From Labia minor (taxonomy: Eukaryota > Arthropoda > Insecta > Dermaptera > Spongiphoridae), in NCBI GenBank assembly GCA_963082975.1, contig OY720346.1:50006296-50070295 (forward strand): a DNA stretch of 64,000 nucleotides. The letters are read 5' to 3'. Under the pieces are notes generated by a model. The model was given only the letters and a program-made list of their open reading frames with translations, was not told the origin of the DNA and made no database searches. Of the stretch, positions 62,869 to 64,000 are shown one piece after another. The translations under genes and the position numbers were made by a program. Positions within the stretch are counted from its first letter, which is position 1; every line of letters starts with the position of its first letter.

Positions 62869-64000
62869 TAATATATTATATAATATATTAATTATTTATA
62901 AATTAAATTTATAATAAAATTTTAGTATTGTTTACCTTCAAAACAAAAGAATAAAAATGTTTTTAGTTGAATGTGCTTTTTTATTTTTTATAAAAGTTGC
63001 AAAGGAAATTTAGTAATAAATAAAATGAAAGAAAAAAAAATTAAGTTAAATTAATACACCTTCATTCTTCTAAATGTTATTTATAACACAAGAAAAAATA
63101 GAATAAACCTCTTAAAAAACGCATATTTACATATTTACATAGATATACATATACATACCTACCTACTTACATTATTCAAATATAAATTTATAAATTGACT
63201 AAACTAAATATATTTTTGACAAAATAACAGGGGGAAATAATCAAGTTTGAAATGTCAATGATGATAGTAGATTGAACAGAGGTGGAAGCTCATCACCATC
63301 TTCTTTTAACATAATTTTTTTTATTGCCATTATTTTATTAATAAATTGATTTTCATTTTAATTAATAATTATTTAATTAAATAATTATACTTGAAGTTTA
63401 GACGCTTCTATCAAGTTAGTATAGCTATAGCAATGATTATTTAATATATAATAATAAACTTGTTTCAAAAGATAAATTAATATCTAGAAATTAAGATAAT
63501 ATGCAATAAAGCCAATTAAAATTAATTATAAATAAATCATGTGATATTCATAATATTGATACTCTTTTAATAAAAAAATGAAATATGTCAACATGCTTTT
63601 GATTACTTTTTAAATGTCATTTAGAAAGGGATTATTTCAAAAGTATATTTAATACATACTAGAATTAAAAAAAAATAAATGTATTGATCGGAAGTAATTT
63701 CATTTTCTTTTTTTTTTACTTAAATTGTTTATAATTTTTTTTTTTATAAAATCATGGTGATTTACATCTTAGAAATTGTAACTTGTAATGATGATTATCA
63801 AAAGCTTTGCGCGTCATTGGTTGGTCCCCTACTGGTACCCCTCTAACTTTTCTCCCACCCTCATCACATATCTGCCCTCATTTTTTCGTTTTTAAAAATA
63901 TGGATTTTAAATAAATTGAATTTTTATGAATGTAATTCAGAATAAAACTATTATTTTCTTGTCGAATATTTGAATTATTAAATTGTTTAAATCTCTCTCA
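62869..64000. other. AT-rich end of the window
   Basis: A/T-rich. The GC-richer patch at 63805-63890 (GCTTTGCGCGTCATTGG, then a pyrimidine-rich run) contains an inverted CCAAT motif and could be promoter or unique host DNA, but nothing else supports that. No gene recognised. Confidence 0.5.

Noticed and set aside
63805..63890. Promoter or first exon near the window end
   Set aside because: Only a GC rise and an inverted CCAAT motif; no start site, splice pair or open frame to support it.

Overview
This is a eukaryotic, very AT-rich window that reads as intergenic or intronic heterochromatin-like DNA of an arthropod, most probably an insect. The reasons are the mixture of non-LTR retrotransposons of the RTE, jockey and R1 types, mariner relatives, hAT-like and piggyBac-like short elements, a tRNA-derived SINE, and several Helitron and Helentron-like families. 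No operons, Shine-Dalgarno sites, rRNA or intact tRNA genes are visible, and I could not support any complete host gene. The species cannot be resolved from this sequence.

Layout. Positions 1-2655 are the left arm of a segmental duplication whose right arm lies at 13751-18397. The right arm has been split by a 2041-bp Helitron (14189-16229), so the left arm preserves the empty site. From 4741 to 9460 lies an unclassified element with ten copies of a CAGTAGTTGACA-like motif. It was invaded by a 5'-truncated jockey (5531-8763), which was itself invaded by a 2.47-kb Helitron-like element (5750-8215): three nested layers. From 10359 to 11262 a hAT-like element holds a mariner-derived palindrome, followed by a dead mariner (11939-12440). 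The middle (18-30 kb) carries more copies of the Helitron families, a SINE, a second 2041-bp Helitron in reverse (27439-29479), and long AT-rich gaps.

The best coding sequence is an RTE-type retrotransposon on the minus strand (30295-33413), with an uninterrupted endonuclease/reverse transcriptase frame of up to 966 codons. A nearly identical plus-strand copy at 56876-59983 is broken by one deleted A. Both copies have clear target-site duplications. Between them lie an R1-like 3' fragment, hAT, mariner and piggyBac-like short elements, a jockey 3' half (39822-41330) nested in a Helentron-like element, further fragments, and a third, older Helitron (52776-55702). The last 4 kb hold an unclassified element with terminal inverted repeats, another Helitron-like element with a nested SINE, and AT-rich sequence.

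How the parts work together. The autonomous RTE copy could supply endonuclease and reverse transcriptase. The non-autonomous elements (SINE, Helitrons, short inverted-repeat elements) carry no complete enzymes and must use proteins made elsewhere. The most unusual feature is a Helitron-like family that starts with TC, sits between A and T as Helitrons do, but ends in GTAC instead of CTRR, with tandem 3' termini and a compound terminal palindrome. A few GC-richer islands with splice-like borders (best: 44089-44157, minus strand) are possible exons of an unrecognised host gene and are marked as low confidence.
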